Positions 16,559 through 26,191 are shown, counted from the first letter of the stretch. The stretch: DNA of 64,000 nt from Flavobacteriales bacterium TMED123 (GCA_002170165.1 NHFY01000013.1:49194-113193); one strand, 5' to 3'. The notes: a model not told the origin generated them from the sequence alone. Made by a program: numbers and translations.

Positions 16559-18187
16559 CTATTCTGCAACAATTACCTTTTCTACAAATTCTTGCCTTCC
16601 AATATTAACTTTCAACAAATAAGTTCCTTCCTCATATTTTCTTAAAAAGGAAAGAGATATTTGGTTATTTGTAAATAGCGATAGATTATGAAAAGAACTA
16701 TTGATTTTACGACCTCTAATATCATAAACTTCCATATGCATTGCATCTGAATTAGCAGCATAAACATACAGAAAAGATGTTGCAGAAATTGGATTTGGAA
16801 CAATAGCAAATACAGCTGATTCTTCTGCATTTCTTGGCTCAGTTAATAATAAATCTGCCAAAGCAAAATTAGGCAACCCAAAACCTAAAGAATCATTCGG
16901 ATTATTATGTAAATGCGCACTTTTTATAATTGCATCTATAATTTCCATATTGGTTCGATTAGGATGAGCTTCCCAGAGACAAGCACTTAATCCAGCAACT
17001 ATTGGAGAAGAAAAGGAAGTACCATTGCCAGTTAATGTACCATTATCAGAAGTGGCAACTATGGTATTTCTTCCTTGCGCAACTACTGTTGGTTTTACTC
17101 TACCATCAAAAGATGGGCCATAAGAAGAAAACCAAGCAAAATCAGCATTCTCATCAACTGCTCCTACTGATAAAATACTATCAGCATCAGCAGGTGCACC
17201 AATAAAATGCCAACTTCCAGATCCAGAGTTTCCTGCAGAATTAACTACAATCATTCCTTTTTGTGCCGCAATGGTAGCAGCAATGCTTACTGGAGCTGTT
17301 CTCCCATCCATATCAGTATAAGTATGGTTTTGGCATGCATCATCAAAAGTAGTATAGCCCAATGAGGAATTGATAATATCAGCTCCAACACTATCAGCAA
17401 ACTCTGCTGCACAAAGCCAATTATACTCCTCAATCAAATTCTCAGAATCTACATCTTCTGTGCGTAATAGCCAAAATGAGGCTTCAGGAGAAGTGCCAAT
17501 TATTTGTCCTTTATTTTCAGATCCCATAGTAGAAAGCACCATCATCCCATGACTATGTTCATCAAAAACATTATTGTTTATTTGAACAAAATCCTTTGTC
17601 CCAAGAATTCTATTTTCTGCAAACAGCTCTTCAAATGCAATCATTTCATCTACTCTGCTAAATCCAGCATCTAAAATAGCGATTAGCTTTCCCGCTCCTT
17701 TCAAATCTCTATTGTGCAAAATATCCCCTTTAAGCATTGCTAATTGATTTAGAGCTGAGCCATAATCTGTTTTTGAGAACTCAAAGTTAAATTTGGAATT
17801 TTTCTTTTGACGATTCTTATTATTAGTCCAACTTCCAAAATAAAAAACTGAATCAACAAAGGAGAAATTAGTTTCACCAACTAGAAAAGAATCAATTGAA
17901 GCAACTACAACTCCATTAAACCATTTGGAACGATTTAATATTTCAAAACCTAAATTCTGTATACTGTCTGCATACCAAGAATTAATAGGTAGATCCTGAA
18001 TTTTAATAGGAATATTTTGCTTTTCCCTTCTAATAATTGCTCTATCAGAAAGAAAATCCTCAGGACTAGAAACAGTATAATTAGAGTTGTTTTTATCAGT
18101 AAAGGCTATCCAATACTTGTATGAAATGGAGTCTTTCTGAGCAAAGGCAGAAACAGAAACAAATAGAATAAAAAAAAGTTTTTGCAT
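16559..18187 (-). CDS. Secreted S8 (subtilisin-like) peptidase with T9SS type A sorting domain
   Basis: The 542-residue protein has a signal peptide (residues 1-16, ending AFA), a short propeptide-like region (about 20-115), and a subtilase domain. Catalytic residues are Asp173 (AILDAG), His213 (EHSHGM), Asn320 of the oxyanion hole (NSAGN) and Ser391 (GTSFSSP). The last 75 residues (FAIVPNPISATS...YDIRGR...GTYLLKVNIG...EKVIVAE) form a Por secretion-tail domain, directing export through T9SS and surface attachment or release. It follows mnmA by 1 base on the same strand, which is a curious operon partner. Confidence 0.93.
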   Translation of the reverse strand: MQKLFFILFVSVSAFAQKDSISYKYWIAFTDKNNSNYTVSSPEDFLSDRAIIRREKQNIPIKIQDLPINSWYADSIQNLGFEILNRSKWFNGVVVASIDSFLVGETNFSFVDSVFYFGSWTNNKNRQKKNSKFNFEFSKTDYGSALNQLAMLKGDILHNRDLKGAGKLIAILDAGFSRVDEMIAFEELFAENRILGTKDFVQINNNVFDEHSHGMMVLSTMGSENKGQIIGTSPEASFWLLRTEDVDSENLIEEYNWLCAAEFADSVGADIINSSLGYTTFDDACQNHTYTDMDGRTAPVSIAATIAAQKGMIVVNSAGNSGSGSWHFIGAPADADSILSVGAVDENADFAWFSSYGPSFDGRVKPTVVAQGRNTIVATSDNGTLTGNGTSFSSPIVAGLSACLWEAHPNRTNMEIIDAIIKSAHLHNNPNDSLGFGLPNFALADLLLTEPRNAEESAVFAIVPNPISATSFLYVYAANSDAMHMEVYDIRGRKINSSFHNLSLFTNNQISLSFLRKYEEGTYLLKVNIGRQEFVEKVIVAE

Positions 18188-18188
18188 A

Positions 18189-19277
18189 CTAGCGCTTCAT
18201 AATAAAACCACCCGAAATTAAATCATCACCTTCATATATGGCTGCCGATTGTCCAGGAGCTATACCTTCAACTTTGTTATGAAAGAGTACTTTCAAATTT
18301 TTACCATCATTTGTTATTGTCGCCATTTCACCTCTATGCTTATAACGCACTTTAACCAGACACTCCATCCCATCCTCAATTTTAGCGTATTTTAAGTAAT
18401 TAACATCCTTTACGAACATTTCTTGTTTTTTCAGATCCTCTTTTGTGCCTACTGTCACTGTGTTTTCATCAGGATTAATTCCAACAACATAAGTAGGGGC
18501 TTGCCCCAATGAAACGCCTAACTTTCTTTGTCCTATAGTATAAAAAGGATAGCCATCATGTGTGCCAATTACATCACCATCAACCGATATAAAATTGCCC
18601 CCTTTTACTTTTTCTTCTAATCCCTTTACTCTTCTTTTTAGAAAACCTCTATAATCATTATCAGGAATAAAGCAGATTTCATAACTTTCATTTTTTTCAG
18701 CAAGCGTCTTATATCCTCTATCAATAGCCATCTGTTTGATGTCTTTTTTATGGTATTTTCCCATAGGAAAGATGGTTCTTTTCAAGCAATCTTGCCTAAC
18801 ACCCCAAAGCACATAGGACTGGTCTTTATTGTCATCCAACCCTTTTGAAACCACATATCTACCATTTTCTTCTCTAACTTGCGCATAATGTCCTGTGGCA
18901 ATATATTCACACCCTAGCATATCTGCTCTTTTTAACAGGGCTTCCCATTTGATATGGGTATTGCAAAGCACACAAGGATTTGGCGTTCTTCCAGCAATGT
19001 ATTCATCAACAAAATTATCAATGATATAGTCTCCAAATTCTTCCCTAATATCTAAAATGGTATGCGGAAAACCACAATCAACAGCCAATTTACGGGCATC
19101 ATTAATAGAATCTAAACTGCAACAACCCGTCTCTTTCTTGTTCCCTCCAGAACTTGCATAATCCCATGTTTTCATGGTTAAGCCAATTACTTCATAGCCT
19201 TGCTCATGCAGAATAAGAGAAGCCATGGTACTATCAATACCACCACTCATTGCCATTAAAACTCTTCCTTTACTCAT
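18189..19277 (-). CDS. mnmA: tRNA-specific 2-thiouridylase MnmA
   Basis: MnmA (362 residues) adds sulfur to C2 of U34 in tRNA for Lys, Glu and Gln. The PP-loop MAMSGGIDSTMAS is at about residues 8-20, and the catalytic cysteines sit in NPCVLCN (about 101-107) and in ESYEICFIPD (about 199). GHYAQV near 126 and TIGQRKLG near 248 are standard. Bacteroidota use this enzyme widely. It overlaps the upstream YwqK-type gene by 8 bases, so translation is probably coupled. The start ATG 19277 fits homologues. Confidence 0.96.
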   Translation of the reverse strand: MSKGRVLMAMSGGIDSTMASLILHEQGYEVIGLTMKTWDYASSGGNKKETGCCSLDSINDARKLAVDCGFPHTILDIREEFGDYIIDNFVDEYIAGRTPNPCVLCNTHIKWEALLKRADMLGCEYIATGHYAQVREENGRYVVSKGLDDNKDQSYVLWGVRQDCLKRTIFPMGKYHKKDIKQMAIDRGYKTLAEKNESYEICFIPDNDYRGFLKRRVKGLEEKVKGGNFISVDGDVIGTHDGYPFYTIGQRKLGVSLGQAPTYVVGINPDENTVTVGTKEDLKKQEMFVKDVNYLKYAKIEDGMECLVKVRYKHRGEMATITNDGKNLKVLFHNKVEGIAPGQSAAIYEGDDLISGGFIMKR

Positions 19278-19929
19278 TGTAATTTATTATAGTGTCTTGC
19301 AATCCTTCTTCTGAAAAATACAACCACTCTCCTACTCTTAGATTTGCTTTATAAGTTCCCTCAAAATCAACTCTGCCATTTGGATGATAGTAGATATACT
19401 TGCCGCTTAAAACACCATCCTCAAAAGAAGTTGACATTAATTTTTGTCCAGAAAGATAAAATTGCTCCCACTTTCCATCTTCAACTCCATTTTCCCAATG
19501 TTTAATCTCATACAAATTCCCTTCTTCATAAAATGTTTTGCTTGTACCATCTAATTTCCCTTCTTTGTATTGCTCACTTAAAATCAAAATTTCTTCCTCA
19601 TTATAATAATTCCAAGTACTGTCTTTAAGCTGATTTACATACAAGCCTGCTATTTTTATTTTTCCTTTCTTATAAAAAATATGTGTTGATGCAGCCCTGC
19701 CATTATGAAAAAACTCTTGAGTTGTTTTTAATTCCCCACTTTCATAATAGTATTTAAAAATACCATGCTGAATACCACCCTTAAAAGTGCCTTGATACTT
19801 TAGATTTCCATTGTCATGATATTTTTTCCACAAACCTTGCTTTAACCCCTTATCATCTGTTTGATTAATGTTTTGGGTAAAAGAGAAAAAAGGAATAAAA
19901 AATAAACAAAAAAGAATCTTTTTCATCAT
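19270..19929 (-). CDS. YwqK/MORN-variant repeat protein, exported
   Basis: The product (219 residues) has a signal peptide (residues 1-19) followed by about seven tandem 20-25-residue repeats. The repeats are of the type 'G-W-Y-NG-L---G-Y--G---G-W--Y' (e.g. GLWKKYHDNGNLKYQGTFKGG). Such MORN-variant proteins are often auto-annotated as YwqK-family antitoxins, which is misleading for exported Bacteroidota copies. The probable role is a periplasmic or outer-membrane beta-repeat protein of unknown function. ATGs at 19929 and 19926 are both possible. It leads an operon with mnmA and the subtilase and has a promoter element at 19942-19949. Confidence 0.82.
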   Translation of the reverse strand: MMKKILFCLFFIPFFSFTQNINQTDDKGLKQGLWKKYHDNGNLKYQGTFKGGIQHGIFKYYYESGELKTTQEFFHNGRAASTHIFYKKGKIKIAGLYVNQLKDSTWNYYNEEEILILSEQYKEGKLDGTSKTFYEEGNLYEIKHWENGVEDGKWEQFYLSGQKLMSTSFEDGVLSGKYIYYHPNGRVDFEGTYKANLRVGEWLYFSEEGLQDTIINYNE

Positions 19930-19941
19930 CTAAATTTTTGG

Positions 19942-19949
19942 CAAATATA
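19942..19949 (-). promoter_or_regulatory. -7 element before the YwqK-type/mnmA/subtilase operon
   Basis: Reverse strand TATATTTG matches TAnnTTTG and lies 12-15 bases before the ATG. Confidence 0.5.
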
Positions 19950-19970
19950 GAAAGAAAAGTAGAGAAATTA

Positions 19971-21104
19971 TCAGGACAAATCTATATGTAAAGATTTAAT
20001 ATTTGTAATCATCTTATCCCAAGAATATTTTGATTTTTCAGCTTTAACACCATTTATAAACTCTTTTTCTTTTTCATTGGAAAAGAAATCGAACAAGCAA
20101 TCAGAAACGGCCTTAGTATTTGGCTCACATACATAACCAACTTTATTATGAGGAACAATTTCCTTCAATCCTCCTACATTAGTAACTAGCATGGGTTTTT
20201 CAAAGTGATAAGCAATTTGCGTAACACCACTTTGTGTAGCATTTTTATAGGGCTGGACAATAATATCTGAAGCGCAAAAGTAATTTACTACCTTATCATC
20301 AGGAATAAAGTGAGTATGTAGAATCACTAAATCTTGCAAATTATGTTTTTTAATAATGTCCTCATAAGGTTTGTAATCTTCATAAAACTCTCCTGCAACT
20401 ATTAGTTTCAAGTTTTGGTGCTGCAATCTCTTATCCGCAAATGCTTCCAATAAAATATCCAAGCCTTTGTATTTACGAATAATGCCAAAAAAGAGCATGT
20501 ATTTGTAATTATTATCTAAACGTAAACAATTTATAGCTTTCGATTTTGAAATTGCCGTTCCAAAATTATCATATAAAGGGTGAACCCCTAATATTTTCTT
20601 TTTAGTCTTGTCGAATTTATCCAAGTCATTAAAAACACTTTCGGACATTGCTACAAAACCATCAACACTTTTTACAAAATAGGAATTCAACAATTGATCT
20701 CCGATCCTTTTCTCATGTGGAATTAAATTATCAATCACACAAATCACTTTAGTGTGCTTATTGCTTCTTACTATCCTTGCTATAGTGCCTAAACAGGGTG
20801 CCATGAAGGGAATCCAATATTTTAAAATCAAAATTTCGGGCTTTTGTTTTTTTATTTTTCTGCCAATTTTTATCCAGTTGAAAGGATTAATTGAATTAAC
20901 CTCTTGGGATATTTGCAGATCATCTGGCTTATCAGCAGTAGAGTATTGCGATTTTCCAGGAAATAAAAAATTTGGATACTGAAGTGAAAAAGTTCTGATA
21001 TTCACATCATCATTATCGTTTAGAAAAGCCCTAGCAAGACGCTCTGTAAATACAGCAATTCCTCCTCTATAAGGGAATGCTGTGCTTAAAATAGTGACCT
21101 TCAT
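19971..21104 (-). CDS. Glycosyltransferase family 4
   Basis: This 377-residue GT-B enzyme begins with MKVTILSTAFPYRGGIAVF, the glycine-rich loop of the acceptor domain. The donor domain carries MLFFGIIRKYKGLDILLEAF (about 202-221) and the GT4 E-x7-E region, here QPYKNATQSGVTQIAYHFEKPML. It probably transfers a hexose from a nucleotide sugar to a lipid-linked or surface glycan; donor and acceptor are unknown. The start overlaps the stop of the preceding GT2 gene by 1 base, so both belong to one unit with the DUF4199 gene. Confidence 0.9.
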   Translation of the reverse strand: MKVTILSTAFPYRGGIAVFTERLARAFLNDNDDVNIRTFSLQYPNFLFPGKSQYSTADKPDDLQISQEVNSINPFNWIKIGRKIKKQKPEILILKYWIPFMAPCLGTIARIVRSNKHTKVICVIDNLIPHEKRIGDQLLNSYFVKSVDGFVAMSESVFNDLDKFDKTKKKILGVHPLYDNFGTAISKSKAINCLRLDNNYKYMLFFGIIRKYKGLDILLEAFADKRLQHQNLKLIVAGEFYEDYKPYEDIIKKHNLQDLVILHTHFIPDDKVVNYFCASDIIVQPYKNATQSGVTQIAYHFEKPMLVTNVGGLKEIVPHNKVGYVCEPNTKAVSDCLFDFFSNEKEKEFINGVKAEKSKYSWDKMITNIKSLHIDLS

Positions 21105-22057
21105 CAGATGCCTACTTTTTGCTCTATTTGATAATTATTTCTATCGTTAGCATTTCTTGAAATCATTTCAGCAATAAAGCCTGAAAGAAACAATTGTGCG
21201 CCAATTATCATTGAAGTTAATGCAATGTAAAAACCGGACATGTCAGCAATATTTTTTGAAGAAAAACCCATTAGCATTGCATATAACTTTGCACCTCCAA
21301 TGTAGGAAAACAATCCAAAACCAAGCAAAAACATTAATGTACCAAATACACCAAAAAAATGCATTGGTTTTTTCCCAAAACGAGAGACAAAAGTAATTGT
21401 CATTAAATCTAAGAAACCATTGATAAAGCGCTCCATACCAAATTTAGTCACCCCATACTTTCTAGCCTGATGTTGAACTACTTTTTCTGTAATATTAGAA
21501 AAACCTGCCCATTTGGCAATTACTGGAATATAGCGGTGCATTTCACCCCTTATTTCAATGCGTTTTACCACTGCATTTTTATAGGATTTAAGCCCACAAT
21601 TAAAGTCGTGCAAGTAAATTCCAGAGGCTTTTCTTGCTGCCCAATTAAAAAGTTTAGTAGGAATTGTTTTAGATAGTGGATCATATCTTTTTTTCTTCCA
21701 ACCAGACACCAAATCAAAACCGTCTTTTACTATCATATTGTAAAGAACTGGAATTTCATTCGGATTATCTTGCAAATCCGCATCCATAGTGATTACTACA
21801 TCTCCTTTCGCTTTAGAAAACCCTACATTCAAACCTGCTGACTTACCATAATTTCTTCTAAATTTTATACCTTTTATATTTGAGTTTTCAGCAGAAAGTT
21901 CTGATATCACCTGCCATGATTTATCATTACTTCCATCGTCAATTAAAATCACTTCATAGGAGAAGTAATTTTCTTGCATCACTTTATCGATAAGTGTGCA
22001 TAACTCCTGTAATGATTCTTCTTCATTAAATAAAGGGATTACAACACTAATATTCAT
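21104..22057 (-). CDS. Glycosyltransferase family 2, polyprenyl-phosphate sugar synthase type
   Basis: The product (317 residues) starts MNISVVIPLFNEEESLQEL and has the DPM1/GtrB layout: GT-A domain with ILIDDGSNDKSW (about 37-48) and MDADLQDNPNEIP (about 92-104), then two C-terminal membrane helices (about 230-300). Relatives make undecaprenyl- or dolichyl-phosphate sugars, or transfer sugars to lipid A (ArnC-like). ATG 22057 is preferred; the longer reading starts at TTG. It lies between the DUF4199 and GT4 genes and likely supplies a lipid-linked sugar. Confidence 0.9.
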   Translation of the reverse strand: MNISVVIPLFNEEESLQELCTLIDKVMQENYFSYEVILIDDGSNDKSWQVISELSAENSNIKGIKFRRNYGKSAGLNVGFSKAKGDVVITMDADLQDNPNEIPVLYNMIVKDGFDLVSGWKKKRYDPLSKTIPTKLFNWAARKASGIYLHDFNCGLKSYKNAVVKRIEIRGEMHRYIPVIAKWAGFSNITEKVVQHQARKYGVTKFGMERFINGFLDLMTITFVSRFGKKPMHFFGVFGTLMFLLGFGLFSYIGGAKLYAMLMGFSSKNIADMSGFYIALTSMIIGAQLFLSGFIAEMISRNANDRNNYQIEQKVGI

Positions 22058-22067
22058 GTTATACAAT

Positions 22068-22580
22068 TTAGTTTGGATTATCTTTTTTAGTAAAAATGGA
22101 AATAATTAAAGAATAAATAAAACCCATAAAAGTACCGCCCAGAATACCTAAAATCAACATCCAATGAGGTTGTACAAATCTTGCTGTCATTTCCAAACCT
22201 AACTCTAACTCCTCATCTGATATTTCAGGATTAGATTCTAACATGGCTTGTTCGGCTTGTTGAATAATCTCATTCAGTGTGTTAGGCTCAATATAATTGA
22301 TAAGAATAAATGTGTAAAAAGCTAGAATCACAGAAGAGAAAAAGGCAATTGATGTGCCTAATTTTAATGAATCTCGATAAGAGATAAAACCATTATTTTC
22401 AATATCTCTAAACTGTATAATTGAATAAGAAATACCAGCTATAATCAGTCCATTATTAAGTATTGAAGGAACTACTGAGCTATTTTCATCAATTCCAAAA
22501 GTCCGCATTACAGCTGCAACTGCCACCAAGCACAATCCTAAAAATGCTCCATAATTCATTGCAAATTTTCTTGAATTCAT
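22068..22580 (-). CDS. DUF4199 membrane protein
   Basis: The 170-residue product has four predicted membrane helices (about 7-25, 34-52, 65-88 and 140-160). An acidic segment rich in Glu lies between helices 3 and 4 (EQAMLESNPEISDEELELG). This matches the Bacteroidota family DUF4199, which often precedes a DPM1-like glycosyltransferase, exactly as here. Function is unknown. Start ATG 22580 is chosen because the longer reading begins at TTG within the -7 element. Confidence 0.85.
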   Translation of the reverse strand: MNSRKFAMNYGAFLGLCLVAVAAVMRTFGIDENSSVVPSILNNGLIIAGISYSIIQFRDIENNGFISYRDSLKLGTSIAFFSSVILAFYTFILINYIEPNTLNEIIQQAEQAMLESNPEISDEELELGLEMTARFVQPHWMLILGILGGTFMGFIYSLIISIFTKKDNPN

Positions 22581-22607
22581 TCTTGAAATTTTTAAAATTA
22601 AATCAGG

Positions 22608-22615
22608 CAAAGATA
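22608..22615 (-). promoter_or_regulatory. -7 element of the DUF4199-GT2-GT4 operon
   Basis: Reverse strand TATCTTTG matches TAnnTTTG and lies 27 bases before the ATG at 22580. Confidence 0.5.
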
Positions 22616-22662
22616 AACAAAATAGAATTACAAATTTCCTTATATCATTTTGAGAATAATCT

Positions 22663-22670
22663 TATTTTTG
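22663..22670 (+). promoter_or_regulatory. -7 element of the SRP RNA promoter
   Basis: TATTTTTG matches TAnnTTTG and ends about 7-9 bases before the predicted 5' end of the SRP RNA. Confidence 0.6.
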
Positions 22671-22677
22671 CGCCTCT

Positions 22678-22779
22678 AAGGGCAAGTCTTATACGGCCAG
22701 CTCCCTATTAACTCCCCCAGGACCGGAAGGTAGCAAGGGTATTAGGTTGTAGCGGTGCGATATAAGTAGCTTGCCCTTT
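22678..22779 (+). ncRNA. ffs: Signal recognition particle RNA (small, 4.5S type)
   Basis: The conserved SRP domain IV core is plain on the plus strand: CAGGACCGGAAGGTAGCAAG at about 22719-22738, with the GGAA tetraloop and asymmetric bulge that bind Ffh. The ends pair: GGGCAAG at 22680-22686 with CTTGCCC at 22770-22776, followed by a short T-rich run that may end transcription. CTTATA (22688-22693) can pair with TATAAG (22761-22766). The size of about 100 nt and the single hairpin match bacterial 4.5S RNA without an Alu domain. It lies on the plus strand between minus-strand genes. Confidence 0.94.
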
Positions 22780-22784
22780 CTTTA

Positions 22785-24881
22785 TTAACTGATTCTACTC
22801 CAACCGATACGCTCCTTTGCATAAGGTTTATATGCTCTTGCAAAATTGATATTTTCTGCTTTTACTAATCCATCATCTTCTTCTAATAAATTTTCTGCTT
22901 CCTTTCTTGCATAGGCTAAAATTTTACCATCTTTTATCAAATCTGCAATTTTGAAATTGAGCATGCCGCTTTGTCTTGTGCCCATCATATCTCCTGGGCC
23001 TCTTAGTTTTAAATCTACTTCCGATATTTTAAACCCATCATTTGTGCTTGCCATGGTTTCCAAACGGATTTTCCCTTCATTACTTATTTTATGTCCTGAA
23101 AGCAATATACAATAAGATTGTTCTGCTCCTCTACCAACTCTCCCCCTTAACTGATGTAATTGAGAAAGCCCAAAGCGTTCTGCACTTTCTATAAGCATAA
23201 CGGATGCGTTTGGTACATCTACTCCCACTTCAATAACGGTAGTGGCCACCATAATGTTTGTAATGCCATCTACAAAGCGTTTCATCTCATACTCTTTATC
23301 TTCAGCTTTCATCCTACCATGAACTACACTCACTTGAAAATCTGGCATTGGAAACTCTCCTAAAATAGCTTTATACCCATCCATCAAATCTTTATAATCT
23401 AATTTCTCACTTTCTTGAATAAGGGGATATACTACGTAAATTTGCCTCCCTATTTCTATTTGTTCTCGCATAAACTTATTAACCCTTAGCCGACTACTAT
23501 CAGAACGCCAGAGGGTTTTGACCTCTTTTCTTCCAGGAGGAAGTTCGCCAATTACTGAAACATCTAAATCTCCATAGAGCGTCATGGATAAAGTTCTTGG
23601 AATTGGAGTTGCCGTCATTACCAAAATATGAGGAGGAATTGTATTTTTCTTCCAAAGTTTTGCTCTTTGCGCTACTCCAAATCTGTGCTGCTCATCTATA
23701 ACGACAAATCCTAAATTTTTGAAAACTACACTATCTTCCAATAGTGCATGGGTGCCAATTAAAATATCAATAGCTCCATTTTCTAATTCCTCAAGCAAAA
23801 TTTTTCTTTCTTTATTTTTTATAGAGCCTGTGAGTAAAGCAATTTTAACATTCAATTTACTGAGATCAGCAGATAAGTTATTAAAATGTTGCTGAGCTAA
23901 AATTTCAGTAGGCGCCATCATGCACGCTTGATAATTATTATCTACTACCATTAAGATAGAAAGAAGGGCTACTAGTGTTTTTCCACTACCAACATCTCCT
24001 TGTAAAAGCCGATTCATCTGGACCCTTTTTTTTACATCTGCCCTTATCTCTTTTAATACTTTTTTTTGGGCATTAGTAAGCTCAAATTGCAGAATTTCAT
24101 CATAATAAGTATTAAAACTTTTACCTAAAGTTGAAATCTCAAACCCTTTAAGTTTTTTTGTTCTACTAAGTTTCATTTTCAAAAGATGAAATTGTAAAAA
24201 GAACAACTCTTCAAATTTTAATCTTTTTTGTGCCCTTTCTAAACTTTTTAAACCTTTTGGATTGTGAATATTCATTAAAGCTTCTTCCTTATTTGGAAGA
24301 ACTAGCCTACTTAAAATATTATCTGATAATGTCTCATCTATCTTCCCAATAATTTGAGGTAGTAATTCTTTTAGCAGCTTATGTATCCCTTTACTGTTTA
24401 ATCCTTTTGCACTTAGCTTTTCTGATGAATGATATACCGGTTGTAATGGCGATTTACCAACTTCTTTTGAATCTATTACATCTATCTCAGGATGAACAAT
24501 ATTGATACTGTTTTGAAATACAGATGGTTTTCCAAAAACCAAATAATCGGTATTGAGTTTTACTGCTTGTTTTATCCACCTAATTCCCTTAAACCAGATA
24601 AGCTCTGTTATCCCGCTTTCATCTTGGAAATGTGCAATTAATCTTTTTGATCTTTTTTGTCCTTTTTCCTCAAAACGAATAATTCTTCCTTTTAACTGAA
24701 TGTATGGCATCTCAGTATTCAATGATGATATTTTGTGCAATTTGCTTCGATCTGTATAGCGAAAAGGGTAATAAGTAAGTAAATCTGAAAAAGTAAAAAT
24801 ATTTAACTCTTTATTAAGCAAGTCGGCACGCATAGGCCCTACTCCTTTCAAATACGCTATAGGGGTATCTAGAAAATGCAT
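22785..24881 (-). CDS. recG: ATP-dependent DNA helicase RecG
   Basis: RecG (698 residues) remodels stalled forks and branched DNA. An N-terminal wedge/OB domain (about 55-135) precedes a superfamily 2 helicase core: Walker A GDVGSGKT (295-302), APTEILAQQH (323-332), DEQHRFG (396-402), TATPIPR (423-429), and QLRGRVGRG in the second RecA fold. Length is normal. The ATG at 24881 is preceded, 4 bases upstream, by TATCTTTA on the minus strand, one base off the -7 consensus. It lies 3' of the SRP RNA in opposite orientation and is separate from the YbbR gene. Confidence 0.97.
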   Translation of the reverse strand: MHFLDTPIAYLKGVGPMRADLLNKELNIFTFSDLLTYYPFRYTDRSKLHKISSLNTEMPYIQLKGRIIRFEEKGQKRSKRLIAHFQDESGITELIWFKGIRWIKQAVKLNTDYLVFGKPSVFQNSINIVHPEIDVIDSKEVGKSPLQPVYHSSEKLSAKGLNSKGIHKLLKELLPQIIGKIDETLSDNILSRLVLPNKEEALMNIHNPKGLKSLERAQKRLKFEELFFLQFHLLKMKLSRTKKLKGFEISTLGKSFNTYYDEILQFELTNAQKKVLKEIRADVKKRVQMNRLLQGDVGSGKTLVALLSILMVVDNNYQACMMAPTEILAQQHFNNLSADLSKLNVKIALLTGSIKNKERKILLEELENGAIDILIGTHALLEDSVVFKNLGFVVIDEQHRFGVAQRAKLWKKNTIPPHILVMTATPIPRTLSMTLYGDLDVSVIGELPPGRKEVKTLWRSDSSRLRVNKFMREQIEIGRQIYVVYPLIQESEKLDYKDLMDGYKAILGEFPMPDFQVSVVHGRMKAEDKEYEMKRFVDGITNIMVATTVIEVGVDVPNASVMLIESAERFGLSQLHQLRGRVGRGAEQSYCILLSGHKISNEGKIRLETMASTNDGFKISEVDLKLRGPGDMMGTRQSGMLNFKIADLIKDGKILAYARKEAENLLEEDDGLVKAENINFARAYKPYAKERIGWSRIS

Positions 24882-24920
24882 GGCGTAAAGATAGAAATAG
24901 TTGTCAGAAAATTATACGCT

Positions 24921-25889
24921 TTACTGCTTAATCAGTAAAAATTCAACTCGACTTGGTTTTATTTTTACAAGCTCTGCAAAAGTGGCTTTTTGATTAACAT
25001 ACACCTCTAATTTGCTTTTTCCTGCTGTTTGACTTGCATCAACATTCGCAACAAAGAAAGAAGTATTCAACTTATCATAATCATCAAAAGCAACAGTTGT
25101 GACAAGAGAAACTTTTGGTGGGAAAAATTTTATTTTATATCCTTTTGGCACATTTATTGCCTGTAGTGGAAGTTCAACAATTTTTTCAGTAAATTTTTCT
25201 ACCTCAAAAGAGATTTGCAAATTTTGGTCAGCAAAAGACACATCATCTAATTTACTTAATCCAATTGCTGTAGTGATTGCTTTATCTAAATTTTCAAATT
25301 CCTTATATTGTGTTTGAACAGTTGAAATCTGAGCAAGTTTGACTTTTGTTCCGAATACAAAGATACTATCAGGGGAAATTAGAATCTTATCCTTTAAGCG
25401 GTATTGCTCAGCAAAATTGAGTCTACCATTAAACACTATTGGTACTTTTTTGCTATATTTTTGCTGAAAACGCAAAAATAAAGTGTCAGGAAAAACACTT
25501 ATTATTTTAATATCAGAAGAAAGTAATTTATTTAATTGCTGATGATTTTTGTTAGCCACCCAATATTGCTGACTATAACTATCTGCTTTATTTTCAGCAA
25601 GTGTATTTGCAGAAACACTCAATGATTTACTTTTGAACAGATTATTGCTAAGCAAGTAAAATCCAGGTGACTTAACGGTGACTTTTAGATTGTCTTGCGG
25701 AGTATTTATAAGCTGTTTGCTCTTGGGAAGATTAATATATTCTATTGGAATTGTAAGTGTTGTTTGGTATTGCTTACTCATAATGGTAAGAAACCAAAAC
25801 ATAAAAGCAACAAGCAAAAAAATAAGGTACTTACTCAGCCTTTTGTTCAAATGCAAGAATATTGTTATTCGCTTAAATAACGCTTGCAT
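24921..25889 (-). CDS. YbbR-like domain protein (CdaR family)
   Basis: This 322-residue protein has a single N-terminal membrane helix (about 19-38) and a periplasmic region of YbbR-like beta modules (e.g. YQTTLTIPIEYINLP near 42-56). In Firmicutes, YbbR/CdaR regulates diadenylate cyclase; in Bacteroidota the family member sits beside yajC, as here, and its role is unproven. An imperfect hairpin (24920-24939) overlaps its stop codon, without a strong T run. The gene usually following in this phylum, coaE, is not present here; recG follows instead. Confidence 0.8.
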   Translation of the reverse strand: MQALFKRITIFLHLNKRLSKYLIFLLVAFMFWFLTIMSKQYQTTLTIPIEYINLPKSKQLINTPQDNLKVTVKSPGFYLLSNNLFKSKSLSVSANTLAENKADSYSQQYWVANKNHQQLNKLLSSDIKIISVFPDTLFLRFQQKYSKKVPIVFNGRLNFAEQYRLKDKILISPDSIFVFGTKVKLAQISTVQTQYKEFENLDKAITTAIGLSKLDDVSFADQNLQISFEVEKFTEKIVELPLQAINVPKGYKIKFFPPKVSLVTTVAFDDYDKLNTSFFVANVDASQTAGKSKLEVYVNQKATFAELVKIKPSRVEFLLIKQ

Positions 25890-25900
25890 AATTTACATAT

Positions 25901-26191
25901 TTAGTTTTGTATTTCAGTTGTGGAATGCATAGAAATAGCAGACCTTTCAACTTTTAGTTTTCCACCATTATGCACATCTAAAACTAGTGTAGCTTGGCTA
26001 AGTTCTGAAATTTTTCCATGTATTCCTCCTATTGTAACTACTTTATCACCAAACTTTAAGGCTTGTCTAAAAGCTGCTTCATTTTTTTGTTTCTTTATTT
26101 GAGGTCGAATCATAAAGAAATACATTACTGCAAAAATAAGCATAAAGAAAATAAGTGTTGTACCGCCTGCAGCTGCTTCTAATAATATCAT
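25901..26191 (-). CDS. yajC: Preprotein translocase subunit YajC
   Basis: YajC (96 residues) is a small accessory membrane protein of the SecDF-YajC complex. One membrane helix (about 12-29; LIFFMLIFAVMYFFMIRPQ) is followed by the conserved cytoplasmic part (KKQKNEAAFRQALKFGDKVV, then TIGGIHGKI). Length and pattern are typical. It is 6 bases after the DUF1573 gene and 11 bases before the YbbR-like gene, within the nusB-DUF1573-yajC-ybbR cluster known from Bacteroidota. Confidence 0.95.
   Translation of the reverse strand: MILLEAAAGGTTLIFFMLIFAVMYFFMIRPQIKKQKNEAAFRQALKFGDKVVTIGGIHGKISELSQATLVLDVHNGGKLKVERSAISMHSTTEIQN

Noticed and set aside
19270..19929. Toxin-antitoxin system (YwqK label)
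   Set aside because: The protein has a signal peptide and MORN-like repeats, and its neighbours are mnmA and a peptidase; no toxin gene is present.
24920..24939. Hairpin over the YbbR-like stop codon as a terminator
   Set aside because: A 7-bp stem exists but the following minus-strand sequence (GCGTATAATTTT) is not a proper T run.
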